Positions 42,966 to 52,824 are shown, numbered from the stretch's first letter. The stretch is DNA of 64,000 nt from Parvimonas micra (GCF_037482165.1 NZ_CP148048.1:186001-250000), one strand, 5' to 3'. A program made the numbers and translations. The notes: generated from the letters alone by a model not told the origin.

Positions 42966-43266
42966 AATAGCTGTAATTGGCGATAAGGATTCTGTTCTTG
43001 CCTTTAGAGCTCTTGGAGTTCATGTTTTTACTGCAATCGAAGGCAATGATGCCAGAAGAATTATTGACAAACTAGCAAAAGAAGGATATGGGATTATTTA
43101 TATTACTGAGCAATTGGCAAAAGATATTCCCGAAACTATTCAAAGATATAACAATGAAGTTATTCCAGCAGTAATTTTAATACCTAGCAACAGGGGTAGT
43201 TTGAATATAGGCTTAGAAAATATCAACAAGAATGTTGAAAAAGCTGTTGGATCAAATATATTATAG
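42958..43266 (+). CDS. ntpG: V-type ATPase subunit F (NtpG type)
   Basis: 102 residues from the ATG at 42958, chosen because the family begins close to [12 protein letters not shown]; the upstream GTG at 42949 would add three residues. It has a flavodoxin-like fold with [19 protein letters not shown] and [17 protein letters not shown], then a C-terminal helix (KAVGSNIL). It binds the central stalk subunit D. Nested between ntpC and ntpA. Confidence 0.92.
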   Translation: MYKIAVIGDKDSVLAFRALGVHVFTAIEGNDARRIIDKLAKEGYGIIYITEQLAKDIPETIQRYNNEVIPAVILIPSNRGSLNIGLENINKNVEKAVGSNIL

Positions 43267-43282
43267 AAAGCGAGGGCTTATA

Positions 43283-45052
43283 TTGAAAGTCGGTAAAGTT
43301 ATTAAAGTCTCTGGACCTCTTGTAGTAGCAGAAGGAATGGAAGACGCGAACGTATATGATGTTGTTGAAGTTTCTGATAATAAGCTCATTGGAGAAATTA
43401 TAGAAATGAGAGGTGATAGAGCCTCAATTCAAGTTTATGAAGAAACTACAGGTATTGGACCTGGAGATGATGTTTATTCAACAGGTAGTCCACTTTCTAT
43501 TGAACTTGGACCTGGAATGTTAGAACAAATGTTTGACGGTATACAAAGACCTCTTGAAGCTTTACAAGCGAAAGCAGGAGATTTCCTTTTAAGAGGAGTA
43601 AGTGTATCACCTTTAGATAGAGAAAAAAGATGGGATTTCGTTCCAACAGTAAATGTTGGTGATGAAGTTTCAGAAGGAAATATAATCGGAACAGTTCAAG
43701 AAACAACAGTTGTTTCACATAAGATTATGGTTCCTCCAGCTGTAAGTGGTAAAATTGTCGAAATTTTACCTGGTTATCATACAGTTGATGAAATAATTTG
43801 TAAAATAGAAACTGATGATGGAATTAAAGAATTAAATATGATTCAAAAATGGCCAGTACGTCGTGGCCGTCCATATTCAAGAAAATTGGATCCAATTAGA
43901 CCACTTGTAACAGGTCAAAGAATCATTGATACATTTTTTCCAGTTGCAAAAGGGGGAGCTGCAGCAATTCCAGGACCTTTTGGTTCAGGAAAAACAGTAG
44001 TTCAACACCAACTTGCTAAATGGGCAGATGCAGAAATTGTAGTTTATGTAGGTTGTGGAGAACGTGGAAACGAAATGACAGACGTTCTTATGGAATTCCC
44101 TGAAATTTTAGACCCTAAGACTGGTCAATCACTTATGAAAAGAACAGTTCTTATAGCTAATACTTCAAATATGCCTGTTGCTGCTCGTGAAGCTTCAATC
44201 TATACAGGTATTACTATTGGGGAATACTTTAGAGACATGGGATATTCAGTTGCACTTATGGCTGACTCAACTTCTCGTTGGGCAGAAGCACTTCGTGAAA
44301 TGTCTGGTCGTCTTGAAGAAATGCCTGGTGATGAAGGATATCCAGCATATCTTGCATCCAGAGTTGCAGACTTCTATGAAAGAGCTGGTTATGTAAAATG
44401 TCTAGGTGAAGATAGAGAAGGTGCTTTAACAGTAATTGGTGCAGTTTCTCCTCCGGGTGGAGATATTTCTGAACCAGTTTCACAAGCTACTCTTAGAATT
44501 GTAAAAGTATTCTGGGGACTTGACTATGCATTATCTTATAGAAGACATTTTCCTGCTATTAACTGGTTGAATTCTTATTCATTATATCAAGATAAGATGG
44601 ATAAGTTTATGGATGAAAGTATTGATAGAAAATTCTCTGCACATAGAATACAATCAATGGCACTTTTACAAGAAGAATCAAATTTGCAAGAAGTTGTTCG
44701 TCTTGTAGGTAGAGATTCACTTTCAGAAACGGATCAATTAAAGCTAGAAGTTGCTAAGTCTTTAAGAGAAGACTTCTTACAACAAAATGCTTTCCACGAA
44801 GTTGATACTTATTGTTCTCTTCCAAAACAATTCAAAATGTTAAATCTTATTTTAGGTTTCTATGATGAAGCAAAAAAAGCTTTAGATGCAGGAGTATATC
44901 TTGATGAAATTTTGAAGATTGAATCTCGTGAAGGAATAACAAGAAGTAAAAATATTTCTGAAAATGAATTGGAAAAGTTTGATGAATTATTCGAAACAGT
45001 TAAAGCTGATATAGAAAAATTAATAAGCGAAGGAGGTAACTCTAATGCTTAA
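43283..45052 (+). CDS. ntpA: V-type ATPase catalytic subunit A (TTG start)
   Basis: 589 residues from a TTG start at 43283, six bases after GAGGG; this gives the family N terminus [17 protein letters not shown]. An ATG-less upstream frame from 43232 lies inside ntpG and lacks a ribosome site. Catalytic P-loop GPFGSGKTV is at about 231-239, with the non-homologous bulge region before it and [14 protein letters not shown] and [16 protein letters not shown] later. It hydrolyses or makes ATP together with subunit B. The stop overlaps ntpB by eight bases. Confidence 0.96.
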   Translation: MKVGKVIKVSGPLVVAEGMEDANVYDVVEVSDNKLIGEIIEMRGDRASIQVYEETTGIGPGDDVYSTGSPLSIELGPGMLEQMFDGIQRPLEALQAKAGDFLLRGVSVSPLDREKRWDFVPTVNVGDEVSEGNIIGTVQETTVVSHKIMVPPAVSGKIVEILPGYHTVDEIICKIETDDGIKELNMIQKWPVRRGRPYSRKLDPIRPLVTGQRIIDTFFPVAKGGAAAIPGPFGSGKTVVQHQLAKWADAEIVVYVGCGERGNEMTDVLMEFPEILDPKTGQSLMKRTVLIANTSNMPVAAREASIYTGITIGEYFRDMGYSVALMADSTSRWAEALREMSGRLEEMPGDEGYPAYLASRVADFYERAGYVKCLGEDREGALTVIGAVSPPGGDISEPVSQATLRIVKVFWGLDYALSYRRHFPAINWLNSYSLYQDKMDKFMDESIDRKFSAHRIQSMALLQEESNLQEVVRLVGRDSLSETDQLKLEVAKSLREDFLQQNAFHEVDTYCSLPKQFKMLNLILGFYDEAKKALDAGVYLDEILKIESREGITRSKNISENELEKFDELFETVKADIEKLISEGGNSNA

Positions 45053-46421
45053 AGAGTATAAGACAGTAAAAGAAGTAGTAGGACCTTTGATGGTTGTTGA
45101 AGGTGTTGAAGGTGTTAAATACGAAGAATTAGTTGAAGTTAGAGTTCAAAACGGAGAAAAGAGAAGAGGGAAAGTTCTTGAAATTGATGGCGATAAGGCA
45201 ATGGTTCAATTGTTTGAAGGTTCAGCAGGAATTAACTTAAGAGATACATCTTGTAGATTTTTAGGTCATCCTCTTGAACTTGGAGTTTCTGAAGATATGA
45301 TAGGAAGAATTTTCGACGGCCTTGGTAATCCTATTGATAAGGGACCAAAGATTATTCCTGAAATGAAGATTGATATTAACGGATCTCCAATCAATCCTGT
45401 ATCAAGAGATTATCCTTCAGAATTTATTCAAACAGGTATTTCTACAATAGATGGACTTAATACATTAGTTAGAGGACAAAAATTACCTATATTCTCAGGT
45501 TCAGGGCTTCCACATAACAATGTAGCTGCACAAATTGCCAGACAAGCAAAAGTACTTGGTAGTGGAGAAAAATTTGCCGTAGTATTTGGAGCAATGGGAA
45601 TTACTTTTGAAGAAGCTCAATTCTTTATTGATGACTTTACAAAAACTGGTGCGATAGATAGAGCAGTATTATTTATGAATTTAGCAAATGACCCTGCAAT
45701 CGAAAGAATTGCAACACCTCGTATGGCTCTTACTTGTGCTGAATATTTAGCATTTGAAAAGGGAATGCATGTTTTGGTAATCTTAACTGACCTTACAAAT
45801 TATGCGGAAGCACTTCGTGAAGTATCTGCAGCCAGAAAAGAAGTTCCGGGACGTCGTGGCTATCCGGGATATCTATATACTGACCTTTCAACAATTTATG
45901 AAAGAGCAGGAAGACTTAAAGGTAGACCTGGTTCAATTACACAAATTCCTATTTTAACAATGCCGGAAGATGACATCACCCATCCAATACCTGACCTTAC
46001 AGGATATATAACAGAAGGACAAATTATTCTTTCAAGGGAATTATATAAACAAGGTATTCAACCTCCAATTTTTGTAATTCCTTCATTATCAAGACTTAAG
46101 GATAAAGGTATCGGTAAAGGAAAGACAAGAGAAGATCATGCAGATACAATGAACCAAATCTATGCTGGTTATGCATCAGGTAGAGAGGCTCGTGAATTGG
46201 CAGTAATCTTGGGTGAATCAGCATTGTCAGAAGCAGATAAAGCTTTTGCAAAATTCGCAGACGCTTTTGATAAGAAATATGTTGACCAAGGATATGATAC
46301 TAACAGAACGATAGAAGAAACTTTAAACTTAGGTTGGGAATTATTAAGTATAGTTCCAAGAACAGAACTTAAGAGAATTAGAGAGGAATATATTGATAAA
46401 TATTTAGGAAAGACAGAATAA
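45045..46421 (+). CDS. ntpB: V-type ATPase subunit B (non-catalytic)
   Basis: 458 residues, full length. It lacks a P-loop, having [17 protein letters not shown] in its place, as expected for the regulatory B subunit. RVLE-type sequences of F-type beta are absent, while [21 protein letters not shown] and [20 protein letters not shown] are B-subunit hallmarks. The start follows GGAGGTAA in the end of ntpA. Confidence 0.96.
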   Translation: MLKEYKTVKEVVGPLMVVEGVEGVKYEELVEVRVQNGEKRRGKVLEIDGDKAMVQLFEGSAGINLRDTSCRFLGHPLELGVSEDMIGRIFDGLGNPIDKGPKIIPEMKIDINGSPINPVSRDYPSEFIQTGISTIDGLNTLVRGQKLPIFSGSGLPHNNVAAQIARQAKVLGSGEKFAVVFGAMGITFEEAQFFIDDFTKTGAIDRAVLFMNLANDPAIERIATPRMALTCAEYLAFEKGMHVLVILTDLTNYAEALREVSAARKEVPGRRGYPGYLYTDLSTIYERAGRLKGRPGSITQIPILTMPEDDITHPIPDLTGYITEGQIILSRELYKQGIQPPIFVIPSLSRLKDKGIGKGKTREDHADTMNQIYAGYASGREARELAVILGESALSEADKAFAKFADAFDKKYVDQGYDTNRTIEETLNLGWELLSIVPRTELKRIREEYIDKYLGKTE

Positions 46422-46434
46422 AGGGGAGATATAG

Positions 46435-47070
46435 ATGGCAAAGCTAAATGTAAATCCTACACGTATGGCTCTTTCTAATCTCAAAGGAAGACTTGTAACT
46501 GCTAAAAGAGGTCATAAACTTCTTAAAGATAAACAAGATGAACTTATGAGAAGATTTATTGAAATGATTAGAAAAAACAAAAAACTTCGTCTTGAAGTTG
46601 AAGAAGAACTCTCAAACTCATTTAAATCTTTTCTTTTAGCGAGTGCTGTTATGAGTCCTGAATTTTTGGAACAAGCTGTGGCGTTTCCAAAAGAACAGGT
46701 ATCCGTTGCCATTGAAACAAAAAATGTAATGAGTGTAAATATTCCTAAAATGAAATTTGACAGAACAGAATCAAGTGGAGCAATATTCCCTTATGGTTAT
46801 GCTCAAACTTCTTCTGAACTTGACGATGCGATTTTAGAATTACATTCAGTAATGGATAAGCTATTAGAACTTGCAGAAGTTGAAAAAGCTTGTCAATTAA
46901 TGGCAGATGAAATTGAAAAGACTCGTAGAAGGGTAAATGCTCTTGAGTATAGAACAATTCCTGATTTGGAAGAAACAATTAAATTCATTAGAATGAAATT
47001 AGATGAAAATGAAAGGGCTACTATTACAAGACTTATGAAAGTTAAGGATATAATAGCTAAACAAGTATAA
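46435..47070 (+). CDS. ntpD: V-type ATPase subunit D (central stalk)
   Basis: A 211-residue protein with long N- and C-terminal helices forming the central coiled-coil shaft. It opens with [16 protein letters not shown] and closes with [18 protein letters not shown], both family signatures. The start follows GGGGAG. It is the last gene of the operon, whose order (G/H, I, K, E, C, F, A, B, D) matches the E. hirae ntp operon. Confidence 0.95.
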   Translation: MAKLNVNPTRMALSNLKGRLVTAKRGHKLLKDKQDELMRRFIEMIRKNKKLRLEVEEELSNSFKSFLLASAVMSPEFLEQAVAFPKEQVSVAIETKNVMSVNIPKMKFDRTESSGAIFPYGYAQTSSELDDAILELHSVMDKLLELAEVEKACQLMADEIEKTRRRVNALEYRTIPDLEETIKFIRMKLDENERATITRLMKVKDIIAKQV

Positions 47071-47102
47071 AAAAGGCTGTTGCAAATTGCAACAGCTTTT
47101 TT
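47071..47102 (+). terminator. Terminator of the V-ATPase operon
   Basis: GCTGTTGCAA (47076-47085) pairs with TTGCAACAGC (47087-47096), flanked by A and T runs. Confidence 0.9.
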
Positions 47103-47124
47103 AGTATCCATTTTATACAATTAC

Positions 47125-47153
47125 TTGCAAAAGTTTTTATATAATAGTATAAT
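47125..47153 (+). promoter_or_regulatory. Promoter of the 47205 membrane protein gene
   Basis: TTGCAA (47125-47130), 17 bases, TATAAT (47148-47153). Confidence 0.7.
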
Positions 47154-47204
47154 AAAATAGTATAATGAATGCAATTATATAATTTATTTTTTAGGAGGAA
47201 TATT

Positions 47205-47945
47205 ATGGATGATTTAAAAAATGATGATTTTGAAACTAAGGAAAACTTAGAAGAAAAACATGAAGAAAATCCAGTTGAAGAAATTAAAGAACAAGAAACT
47301 ATTAAAGAATCTGTTGAAGTAAATGATGCTGAAGAAAAAGTTGTTGAAGAAAAAATAGAAGAAGAAAAGATTGTTGAAGAAAAAACTGTTGAAAGTAATG
47401 CTAATTCTAATGAAGGTGAAGAATCTCAAGTTGATGTGAAAGAAAGCTTTGACAAGTTTATTTCTAAAAAGAATTTGTTAGAATATATAATGTGTGGTAT
47501 TTCAGTAGTTTTTGTACTTGATTTACTTTATATGGTTATAAAACTTATAAGTGTAGGTAGTCTTGGTAGAGGAGGAAGCAGTACAGAAAATTATTTATCT
47601 GGAATAACAAAAGCTGCTTCTAAGTATTCAAGTTTAAGAACAGTTGCTAATCTTAGAGATTTTTCTCACTTCTTAGTTTTCTTATCAATTGTATTAATTC
47701 TTGTTATGATTTATAAAAGTATTGTTCTTGATAAGAAGAATGACTTCTTTAAACTTACTAAGAATTTATACTTTATAGGTGCAAATGTTGTTGTTGTAGT
47801 AGCTGGATTGCTTTTAAAGTCAGCCTTAAGACATTTATCAACAGTAATGCTATATATATCTATTCTTGTTTATTTAGCAGCAATTGCAGGATTTGGATAT
47901 ATAGTTTATATTCTTTATCTAAGAATGTTTAAAAGTAAAAAATAA
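47205..47945 (+). CDS. Membrane protein with acidic N-terminal region
   Basis: 246 residues from the ATG at 47205 (ribosome site AGGAGG). Residues 1-85 are low-complexity and strongly acidic with repeated VEEK/EEKI units; residues about 95-246 hold four hydrophobic helices with short loops (for example ISVVFVLDLLYMVIKLISV and VVVVAGLLLKSAL). The ending is basic (YLRMFKSKK), placing the C terminus inside. I do not recognise a family. The gene has its own promoter and terminator. The codon repeat GAAGAAAAA is the cause of the low complexity and could vary in number between strains. Confidence 0.75.
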   Translation: MDDLKNDDFETKENLEEKHEENPVEEIKEQETIKESVEVNDAEEKVVEEKIEEEKIVEEKTVESNANSNEGEESQVDVKESFDKFISKKNLLEYIMCGISVVFVLDLLYMVIKLISVGSLGRGGSSTENYLSGITKAASKYSSLRTVANLRDFSHFLVFLSIVLILVMIYKSIVLDKKNDFFKLTKNLYFIGANVVVVVAGLLLKSALRHLSTVMLYISILVYLAAIAGFGYIVYILYLRMFKSKK

Positions 47946-47996
47946 TTAATTAAAAAAAATATTTTGTTTTTAGTTTATAATTCTATTATTTAAAAG

Positions 47997-48030
47997 AGTT
48001 TATCAGATTTATATTTGATAAACTTTTTTA
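47997..48030 (+). terminator. Terminator after the 47205 gene
   Basis: AGTTTATCA (47997-48005) pairs with TGATAAACT (48016-48024), then a T run. Confidence 0.85.
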
Positions 48031-48537
48031 TTGCATAGCATCGTGGTGGGGTTCTTATTACAAAAAATAGAATTCTAAAATATCAATTTTATTACAATTG
48101 TAGTGGAAAGATATTTTTGAATAATATTTTTTGTATTCTTTTATAACTGGAAGATTTATTACTGAAAAATGTTATTATGAGACATCAAATGATAATCAAA
48201 AAAGTAAAGAGTTTTTTATAAAATTGTGGATAAGTTGAATAACTTGTGGATAAGTGGATATTTTGACCTTTATTTTGTGGATAACTTTTATAAAAATGTG
48301 GGATAACTTTTAAATTTTTATAGGAAACCGGGAAAAAATTGTCTATTTTAACATTATCAATAAAAAATGACGATAAAATAATAAAAAAATATTATTTAAA
48401 AAATACTATAAAAAGCTATGCTTTTTATTAAAAATGTGGTATCATTATTGTAGATATATATTTCATAATTTTGTGAGAAATATATTTTATCAATTTAAAA
48501 TTTAAGATTTTAAAAAATTTTAAGGAGGACATACAAA
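48031..48537. other. Long non-coding region before the DUF1292 gene
   Basis: No gene is visible in this stretch of about 500 bases. It holds a DnaA-box cluster (48225-48306), then a very AT-rich tract, a small hairpin AAAAAGC/GCTTTTT (48410-48426), and an extended -10 element TGGTATCAT (TATCAT at 48440-48445) that probably drives the DUF1292 gene with a leader of about 85 bases. Confidence 0.5.
48225..48306 (-). promoter_or_regulatory. DnaA-box cluster
   Basis: Three perfect boxes TGTGGATAA (complement of TTATCCACA) lie at 48225-48233, 48245-48253 and 48276-48284, all in the same orientation, the first two exactly 20 bp apart. A near match TGTGGGATAA is at 48297-48306 and AGTGGATAT at 48253-48261. 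No dnaA, dnaN or rpmH is near. Confidence 0.75.
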
Positions 48538-48834
48538 ATGGAAGAAAACAAAGGCTGTGGATGTGGCTGCGGTTGCGAAGAAGAAATGGAAGCTGAGTTA
48601 TTAGTTTTTGAAAATGAAGATGGAAAAGAAGAAACTTTTGAAGTTATAGGAGTTTTTGAAGTTGAAGAAAAAGAATATATGGCTCTTCAAAGTCAAGAAG
48701 ACGGAAGTATATTACTTTGCAAATATATAGAAAAAGAAGACGGAGAATATGAAGTTGAAGAAATCGAAGATGATGAAGAATTCAATAAGGTTTCTGATGC
48801 ATTTGACGCTTTAGTTGAAGAAGACGACGAATAG
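48538..48834 (+). CDS. DUF1292 family protein
   Basis: A 98-residue very acidic small protein. The N terminus has alternating Cys-Gly (GCGCGCGCE), which could bind metal, followed by a DUF1292 domain (LLVFENEDGKEETFEVIGVF and EYMALQSQEDGSILLCKY). DUF1292 proteins are widespread in Firmicutes, often near genes for RNA metabolism, with no known role. The start follows AGGAGG. Single-gene transcript, closed by a strong terminator. Confidence 0.88.
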   Translation: MEENKGCGCGCGCEEEMEAELLVFENEDGKEETFEVIGVFEVEEKEYMALQSQEDGSILLCKYIEKEDGEYEVEEIEDDEEFNKVSDAFDALVEEDDE

Positions 48835-48847
48835 GATTAAAGTCTAT

Positions 48848-48877
48848 AAGGTGCCGTTATCGGCACTTTATTTTTTT
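48848..48877 (+). terminator. Terminator after the DUF1292 gene
   Basis: GGTGCCG (48850-48856) pairs with CGGCACT (48861-48867, one G-U), loop TTAT, T run. Confidence 0.88.
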
Positions 48878-48890
48878 GAAAGAGGTGTTT

Positions 48891-49751
48891 ATGTTAAAAG
48901 CAGTTTGTTTAGATTTAGATGGGACTTTGTTAGATGATGACAAAAAAATATCTCCTCGTAGTTTTACTTTATTGGACAATTTAATAGGAAATGGTATTGA
49001 GGTTGTGATTGCTACAGGTAGACATTTTTATATGGCATCAGGCTTTTTACAACCTTTAAAAAGAGATATAATGGTCTGTGCAAATAATGGAGCAATGAGT
49101 AGATTTAAGGAATCCAGTAAATTAGTTAATGTTGAATATGTAAATAATTCTAAGTTTTTAGAAGTTTATAATAAGGCTCTAGATTGTGGAATGAATCCTT
49201 ATGTTTATGTAGATTCTTTTGTCGATGGTTATCATCTTGCGATTAAAGATGGGCAACCTAAGAAAAGTCATTTTGAAGAAAATATTGTAGATAAAAAGAT
49301 TGCCACAGATAGTATTAGGTATTTCAGCCAAGTTGATATGAAATCTTTAGAAACTGTTTTATGTATAGCTTTCTTGGATCAAAAAGAAAAGATTGATGAA
49401 TTTTATGGATTATTTAAAGATGAAAATAGTTTGGTTAAAAATAGGTATATGATTCCAAATGGAAAAAAAGTTTTGGAATTTCAATCTGAAAAAGCTGATA
49501 AATGGGTTGCTATAACTAATTATCTTAAGAGTAAGAATATTGAACTTTCAGATGTAGTATCTTTCGGCGATGAATTTAATGATAAATCAATGATTAAAAA
49601 TTCAGGAATTGGTTTTGCAATGAAAAATGGAATTGATGAACTAAAATCTTTGACAAATAATGTTACTGAATTTACAAACAACGAGGATGGGGTATATTTC
49701 GAGTTGAAGAAATTATTTAAGGATGTTATAGGAGAAAAAAATGGCTTGTAA
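48891..49751 (+). CDS. Cof-type HAD-IIB hydrolase
   Basis: 286 residues from the ATG at 48891 (ribosome site AGAGGTG). HAD motif I is CLDLDGTLLDDD (Asp8, Asp10), motif II is VIATGRH, the IIB cap lies between, and motif IV reads SFGDEFNDKSM. A cytoplasmic phosphatase acting probably on sugar phosphates or flavin-type phosphates; substrate unknown. It overlaps the peroxiredoxin gene by 11 bases. Confidence 0.92.
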   Translation: MLKAVCLDLDGTLLDDDKKISPRSFTLLDNLIGNGIEVVIATGRHFYMASGFLQPLKRDIMVCANNGAMSRFKESSKLVNVEYVNNSKFLEVYNKALDCGMNPYVYVDSFVDGYHLAIKDGQPKKSHFEENIVDKKIATDSIRYFSQVDMKSLETVLCIAFLDQKEKIDEFYGLFKDENSLVKNRYMIPNGKKVLEFQSEKADKWVAITNYLKSKNIELSDVVSFGDEFNDKSMIKNSGIGFAMKNGIDELKSLTNNVTEFTNNEDGVYFELKKLFKDVIGEKNGL

Positions 49752-50181
49752 TTTAAAGTTTAATGGAATAAATGGTGAATTTTCTTTAGATAAGTTTAAA
49801 GGAAATAAGATAGTATTGTATTTTTATCCAAAGGATAATACTTCAGGTTGTACTTTGGAAGCTATTCAATTTAGCGAACTTAAAGATGAATTTGAAAAGT
49901 TAAATGCAGTTGTTATTGGAGTTAGTAAAGATTCTCTTGCTAGCCACAAGAAATTTATTGAAAAACATAATTTAACTGTTGAATTGGTTTCTGATGAAGA
50001 TATTTCTATTCAAGAGTATTTTGATGTTTGGAAACTAAAGAAAATGTGTGGTAAGGAGTATATGGGAACTGTTAGATCTACATTTATTCTGGATGACAAG
50101 GGAAATATTTTAAAAGAATTTAGAAATGTAAAAGCTAAAGACCATGCAATAAAAGTTTTAGAAGCATTGAAGGAATTATAA
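49741..50181 (+). CDS. Peroxiredoxin, PrxQ/Bcp type
   Basis: A 146-residue thioredoxin-fold peroxidase. The peroxidatic Cys37 lies in KDNTSGCTLEA. The usual resolving Cys five residues on is Ile42 here; instead Cys103 occurs in KKMCGKEYMGTVRSTF, the helix-3 position used by a second PrxQ subgroup. It reduces hydroperoxides using thioredoxin, useful to an anaerobe meeting oxygen. The start follows AGGAG within the HAD gene. The stop shares a base with the next start. Confidence 0.92.
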   Translation: MACNLKFNGINGEFSLDKFKGNKIVLYFYPKDNTSGCTLEAIQFSELKDEFEKLNAVVIGVSKDSLASHKKFIEKHNLTVELVSDEDISIQEYFDVWKLKKMCGKEYMGTVRSTFILDDKGNILKEFRNVKAKDHAIKVLEALKEL

Positions 50182-51131
50182 TGTTAGAGGAAGATTTTTA
50201 CAGAACCTATTCAAAATATCTTAAAGATATTTATGGAGAAAAAGTTTATAAACTACCTGTTAAATTGAATTTGAGCTGTCCAAATAGAGATGGTAACATT
50301 GCAACAGGTGGTTGTATTTTTTGTGGAGAAGAAGGCGGTTCTTTTGAAAATTGTAATATTTCTATGTCTGTAAGAGATCAAGTTTTGAGAAATAAGGCTT
50401 ATATTTCAAAAAAGTATAATGCAAAAAAATTCATAGTCTATTTTCAAAATTTTACAAATACATATCTTGGAATGGAAGATTTTAAGAAGATGATTGAAGA
50501 TAGTGTTGTTGATGAGGACATAATTGGGATTTCTCTGTCAACAAGACCGGACTGTATTTTAGAAGAGCAATTGTTATTTTTAAAGAATTTTCAAAAGAAC
50601 AGAAATTTAGAGATAGACTTTGAATTGGGATTACAGACTGTAAATTATAGAACTTTGATAAAACTCAACAGAGGTCATACTTTGGCTGAATTTATAAATG
50701 CTGTTAATTTAATTCATAAATTTGGATTTAGGGTTTGTACACATATCATCGTTGGACTTCCTTGGGATGATGAGTTAGATATGATAGAATCTGCAAAGAT
50801 TTTATCTGCTCTAAAAGTTGAAGAGGTAAAATTACATTCACTCTATATTGTAAAAAATACAGTTTTAGGCGAAATGTATTCAAAAGGTGAAATAGAATTA
50901 ATAAGTAAGGAAAAATTTATTGACTTAGTTATTTCTTTTTTAAGAAATTTAGATAAAAAAATAGTTTTACAAAGACTGCTTGGTCGTGTTCCTGAAGAAA
51001 ACAGTTTATTTTGTAATTGGAATACGAGTTGGTGGAAAATTAGAGATGAAATTTTAGAAAAAATGGAGAAAAATAATTTTAGACAAGGAGACTTGTTTAA
51101 TAATTTTGAAGGAGTTGTGAAAAAACAATGA
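50181..51131 (+). CDS. Radical SAM protein, YtqA/YhcC (TIGR01212) type
   Basis: A 316-residue radical SAM enzyme. The [4Fe-4S] cysteines are Cys33, Cys45 and Cys48 (LSCPNRDG then GGCIFCGEEGG), the wider-than-usual spacing of the TIGR01212 family. Other family stretches are FQNFTNTYLG, GISLSTRPDC and ELGLQTVNYRTL with GHTLAEF. Reaction unknown; relatives are linked to tRNA modification, which is not shown here. It overlaps sdaAB by four bases. Confidence 0.9.
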   Translation: MLEEDFYRTYSKYLKDIYGEKVYKLPVKLNLSCPNRDGNIATGGCIFCGEEGGSFENCNISMSVRDQVLRNKAYISKKYNAKKFIVYFQNFTNTYLGMEDFKKMIEDSVVDEDIIGISLSTRPDCILEEQLLFLKNFQKNRNLEIDFELGLQTVNYRTLIKLNRGHTLAEFINAVNLIHKFGFRVCTHIIVGLPWDDELDMIESAKILSALKVEEVKLHSLYIVKNTVLGEMYSKGEIELISKEKFIDLVISFLRNLDKKIVLQRLLGRVPEENSLFCNWNTSWWKIRDEILEKMEKNNFRQGDLFNNFEGVVKKQ

Positions 51132-51790
51132 AAAACTATGGACTTTTTGACGTTATTGGTCCTATAATGATTGGGCCTTCAAGTTCTCATACTGCTGGAG
51201 CTTGTAGGCTTGGACGAATTTCGAAAATTATTTATGCAAGAGATATAAAGAAAGTAATTTTTCATTTACATGGTAGTTTTAAAAATACATATCAAGGTCA
51301 TGGAACTGATAAGGCTTTAGTTGGTGGGATATTAGGATATGACACTGATGATGAAAGAATTAGAGATGCTTTAAATATCGCAAAAAGTAGAGGAATAGAT
51401 GTTTCATTTGTTCCTATGGACTTATTATTTGCACATCCAAATACTGTTAAAACTGAATTTATTGATCCTAATGGAGAGAGCTTTTATGTAATAGGTTCTT
51501 CAATTGGTGGTGGAGCCATTGAAATCACCAATATTAATGGAGTTGATGTTAAGTTTGGAGGAGTTTATAACACAATAATTCTTAAATATAATGATAGATA
51601 TGGAATGATTGCACAAGTAAGTACAATTTTAGCGGAAAACAAGATAAACATAGGTAGTTTAGTTATGAATAGAGAAGAGGGAGTTGCATCAGCAATTATG
51701 GAAATTGACGGTGGAATTGATGAAATGGCTATTTATAGAATAAGTAAACTACCAGATATGTTGGAATGTATGATTTTAAAACCATTATAG
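51128..51790 (+). CDS. sdaAB: L-serine dehydratase, beta subunit
   Basis: A 220-residue beta subunit of the two-subunit iron-sulfur serine dehydratase. GPIMIGPSSSHTAGACRLG is the family signature. The C-terminal 75 residues form an ACT domain (LKYNDRYGMIAQVSTILAEN) which may bind serine. It works with SdaAA, encoded next, to turn L-serine into pyruvate and ammonia. The start is coupled to the radical SAM gene (ATGA overlap). Confidence 0.95.
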   Translation: MKNYGLFDVIGPIMIGPSSSHTAGACRLGRISKIIYARDIKKVIFHLHGSFKNTYQGHGTDKALVGGILGYDTDDERIRDALNIAKSRGIDVSFVPMDLLFAHPNTVKTEFIDPNGESFYVIGSSIGGGAIEITNINGVDVKFGGVYNTIILKYNDRYGMIAQVSTILAENKINIGSLVMNREEGVASAIMEIDGGIDEMAIYRISKLPDMLECMILKPL

Positions 51791-51798
51791 GAGGTTAT

Positions 51799-52680
51799 AT
51801 GATTTCTTCAGGAGCACAATTATTACGATTATGTAAAGAAAAAAACAAAAAAATAAGTGAAATTGCATTAGAACATCAACTAGAAGAAATGGGTATAACA
51901 GAAGAAGAACTTTTAGAGATGCTTAGAGAAACTTATGAAGTAATGAAAGCTTCAGCATCTGATGTTATAACGAATGATAAAATCAATCCATTCAAAATAA
52001 CTGGTGGAAATGCAAAGAAAATTTTAAGATATGCACAAAGTGGAAAAAGTATTTTAGGAGAGTCTATGGTTACAGCAATTGCTAGAGGTTTTTCAACTTC
52101 AGAAGTAAATGCAGGAATGGGAAAAATTGTAGCTGCACCAACTGCTGGTGGTGCAGGAATTTTACCGGGAAGTCTTTCTTGGATTCAAGACAAATACAAT
52201 TTTACAGATGATGAAATGTTAATGGCGCTTTTGGTTTCCGGAACAATTGGGAGAATTATTGCAACAAATGCAACAATCTCTGGAGCTGAAGGTGGGTGTC
52301 AAGCTGAATGTGGTGCTGCAGCAGCAATGAGTGCAGCTGCAATAGTTGAATTGCATGGTGGAACACCTGAACAATCTTTGACAGCATCATCATTTGCAAT
52401 GCTTTCTGTATTGGGATTGGTTTGTGATCCAGTGGCAGGACTTGTAGAATTTCCTTGTGCACTTAGAAATGGAACAGGAACTATTAATGCTCTTGTTGCA
52501 AGTGATATTGCACTTGCAGGGGTTGAATGTATAGTGCCTTTTGATGAGGTAGTCCAAGCAATGTATGAAGTTGGGAATGCCTTACCTGAAACATTGAGAG
52601 AAACTGCTTTAGGTGGATGTGCAGCTTGCCCATCTGCAAAAAAAATGGAATGTAAAGTATTTCCGAATAGATTAAGTTAG
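51799..52680 (+). CDS. sdaAA: L-serine dehydratase, alpha subunit
   Basis: 293 residues from the ATG at 51799 (ribosome site AGGAGGT). Cysteines for the oxygen-labile [4Fe-4S] cluster are seen in CQAECGAAAAMSAAA, LVCDPVAGLVEFPC and GGCAACPSAKKMECK. KIVAAPTAGGAGILPG is a conserved glycine-rich stretch. The enzyme suits an amino-acid-fermenting anaerobe. A hairpin (52684-52700) without a T run follows, so the transcript may run on into the tRNA gene. Confidence 0.95.
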   Translation: MISSGAQLLRLCKEKNKKISEIALEHQLEEMGITEEELLEMLRETYEVMKASASDVITNDKINPFKITGGNAKKILRYAQSGKSILGESMVTAIARGFSTSEVNAGMGKIVAAPTAGGAGILPGSLSWIQDKYNFTDDEMLMALLVSGTIGRIIATNATISGAEGGCQAECGAAAAMSAAAIVELHGGTPEQSLTASSFAMLSVLGLVCDPVAGLVEFPCALRNGTGTINALVASDIALAGVECIVPFDEVVQAMYEVGNALPETLRETALGGCAACPSAKKMECKVFPNRLS

Positions 52681-52683
52681 TAA

Positions 52684-52700
52684 CGGGCTTTTTAAGTCCG
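52684..52700 (+). other. Hairpin between sdaAA and tRNA-Leu
   Basis: CGGGCTT/AAGTCCG stem (one G-U) with loop TTT. No U run follows, so this is more likely a processing or stability element than a full terminator. Confidence 0.45.
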
Positions 52701-52706
52701 AATTAT

Positions 52707-52792
52707 GCAGAAATGGTGGAACTGGTAGACACGCTATCTTGAGGGGGTAGTGAGCAAAGCTTGTGAGGGTTCGAATCCCTTTTTCTGCACCA
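52707..52792 (+). tRNA. tRNA-Leu(GAG)
   Basis: An 86-nt tRNA with encoded CCA. Acceptor stem GCAGAAA (52707-52713) pairs with TTTCTGC (52782-52788). Anticodon stem CTATC/GGTAG (52734-52738, 52746-52750) encloses loop TTGAGGG with anticodon GAG at 52741-52743. A long variable arm (typical of Leu, Ser, Tyr) precedes the T arm GAGGG-TTCGAAT-CCCTT. Confidence 0.96.
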
Positions 52793-52824
52793 ACTCCGTT
52801 ATTTTTACTAGCGGAGTTTTTTTA
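52792..52824 (+). terminator. Terminator after tRNA-Leu
   Basis: AACTCCG (52792-52798) pairs with CGGAGTT (52812-52818), then T run. Confidence 0.85.

Noticed and set aside
48188-48200. A further FabT-like box (AATGATAATCAAA)
   Set aside because: It matches box 3 at 11 of 13 positions but the left arm is broken and it is not near a promoter of a lipid gene.
48031-48537. Chromosomal origin of replication
   Set aside because: DnaA boxes and AT-rich DNA are present, but genes run in the + direction on both sides, and dnaA, dnaN and rpmH are absent. An origin would normally sit at a strand-bias switch.
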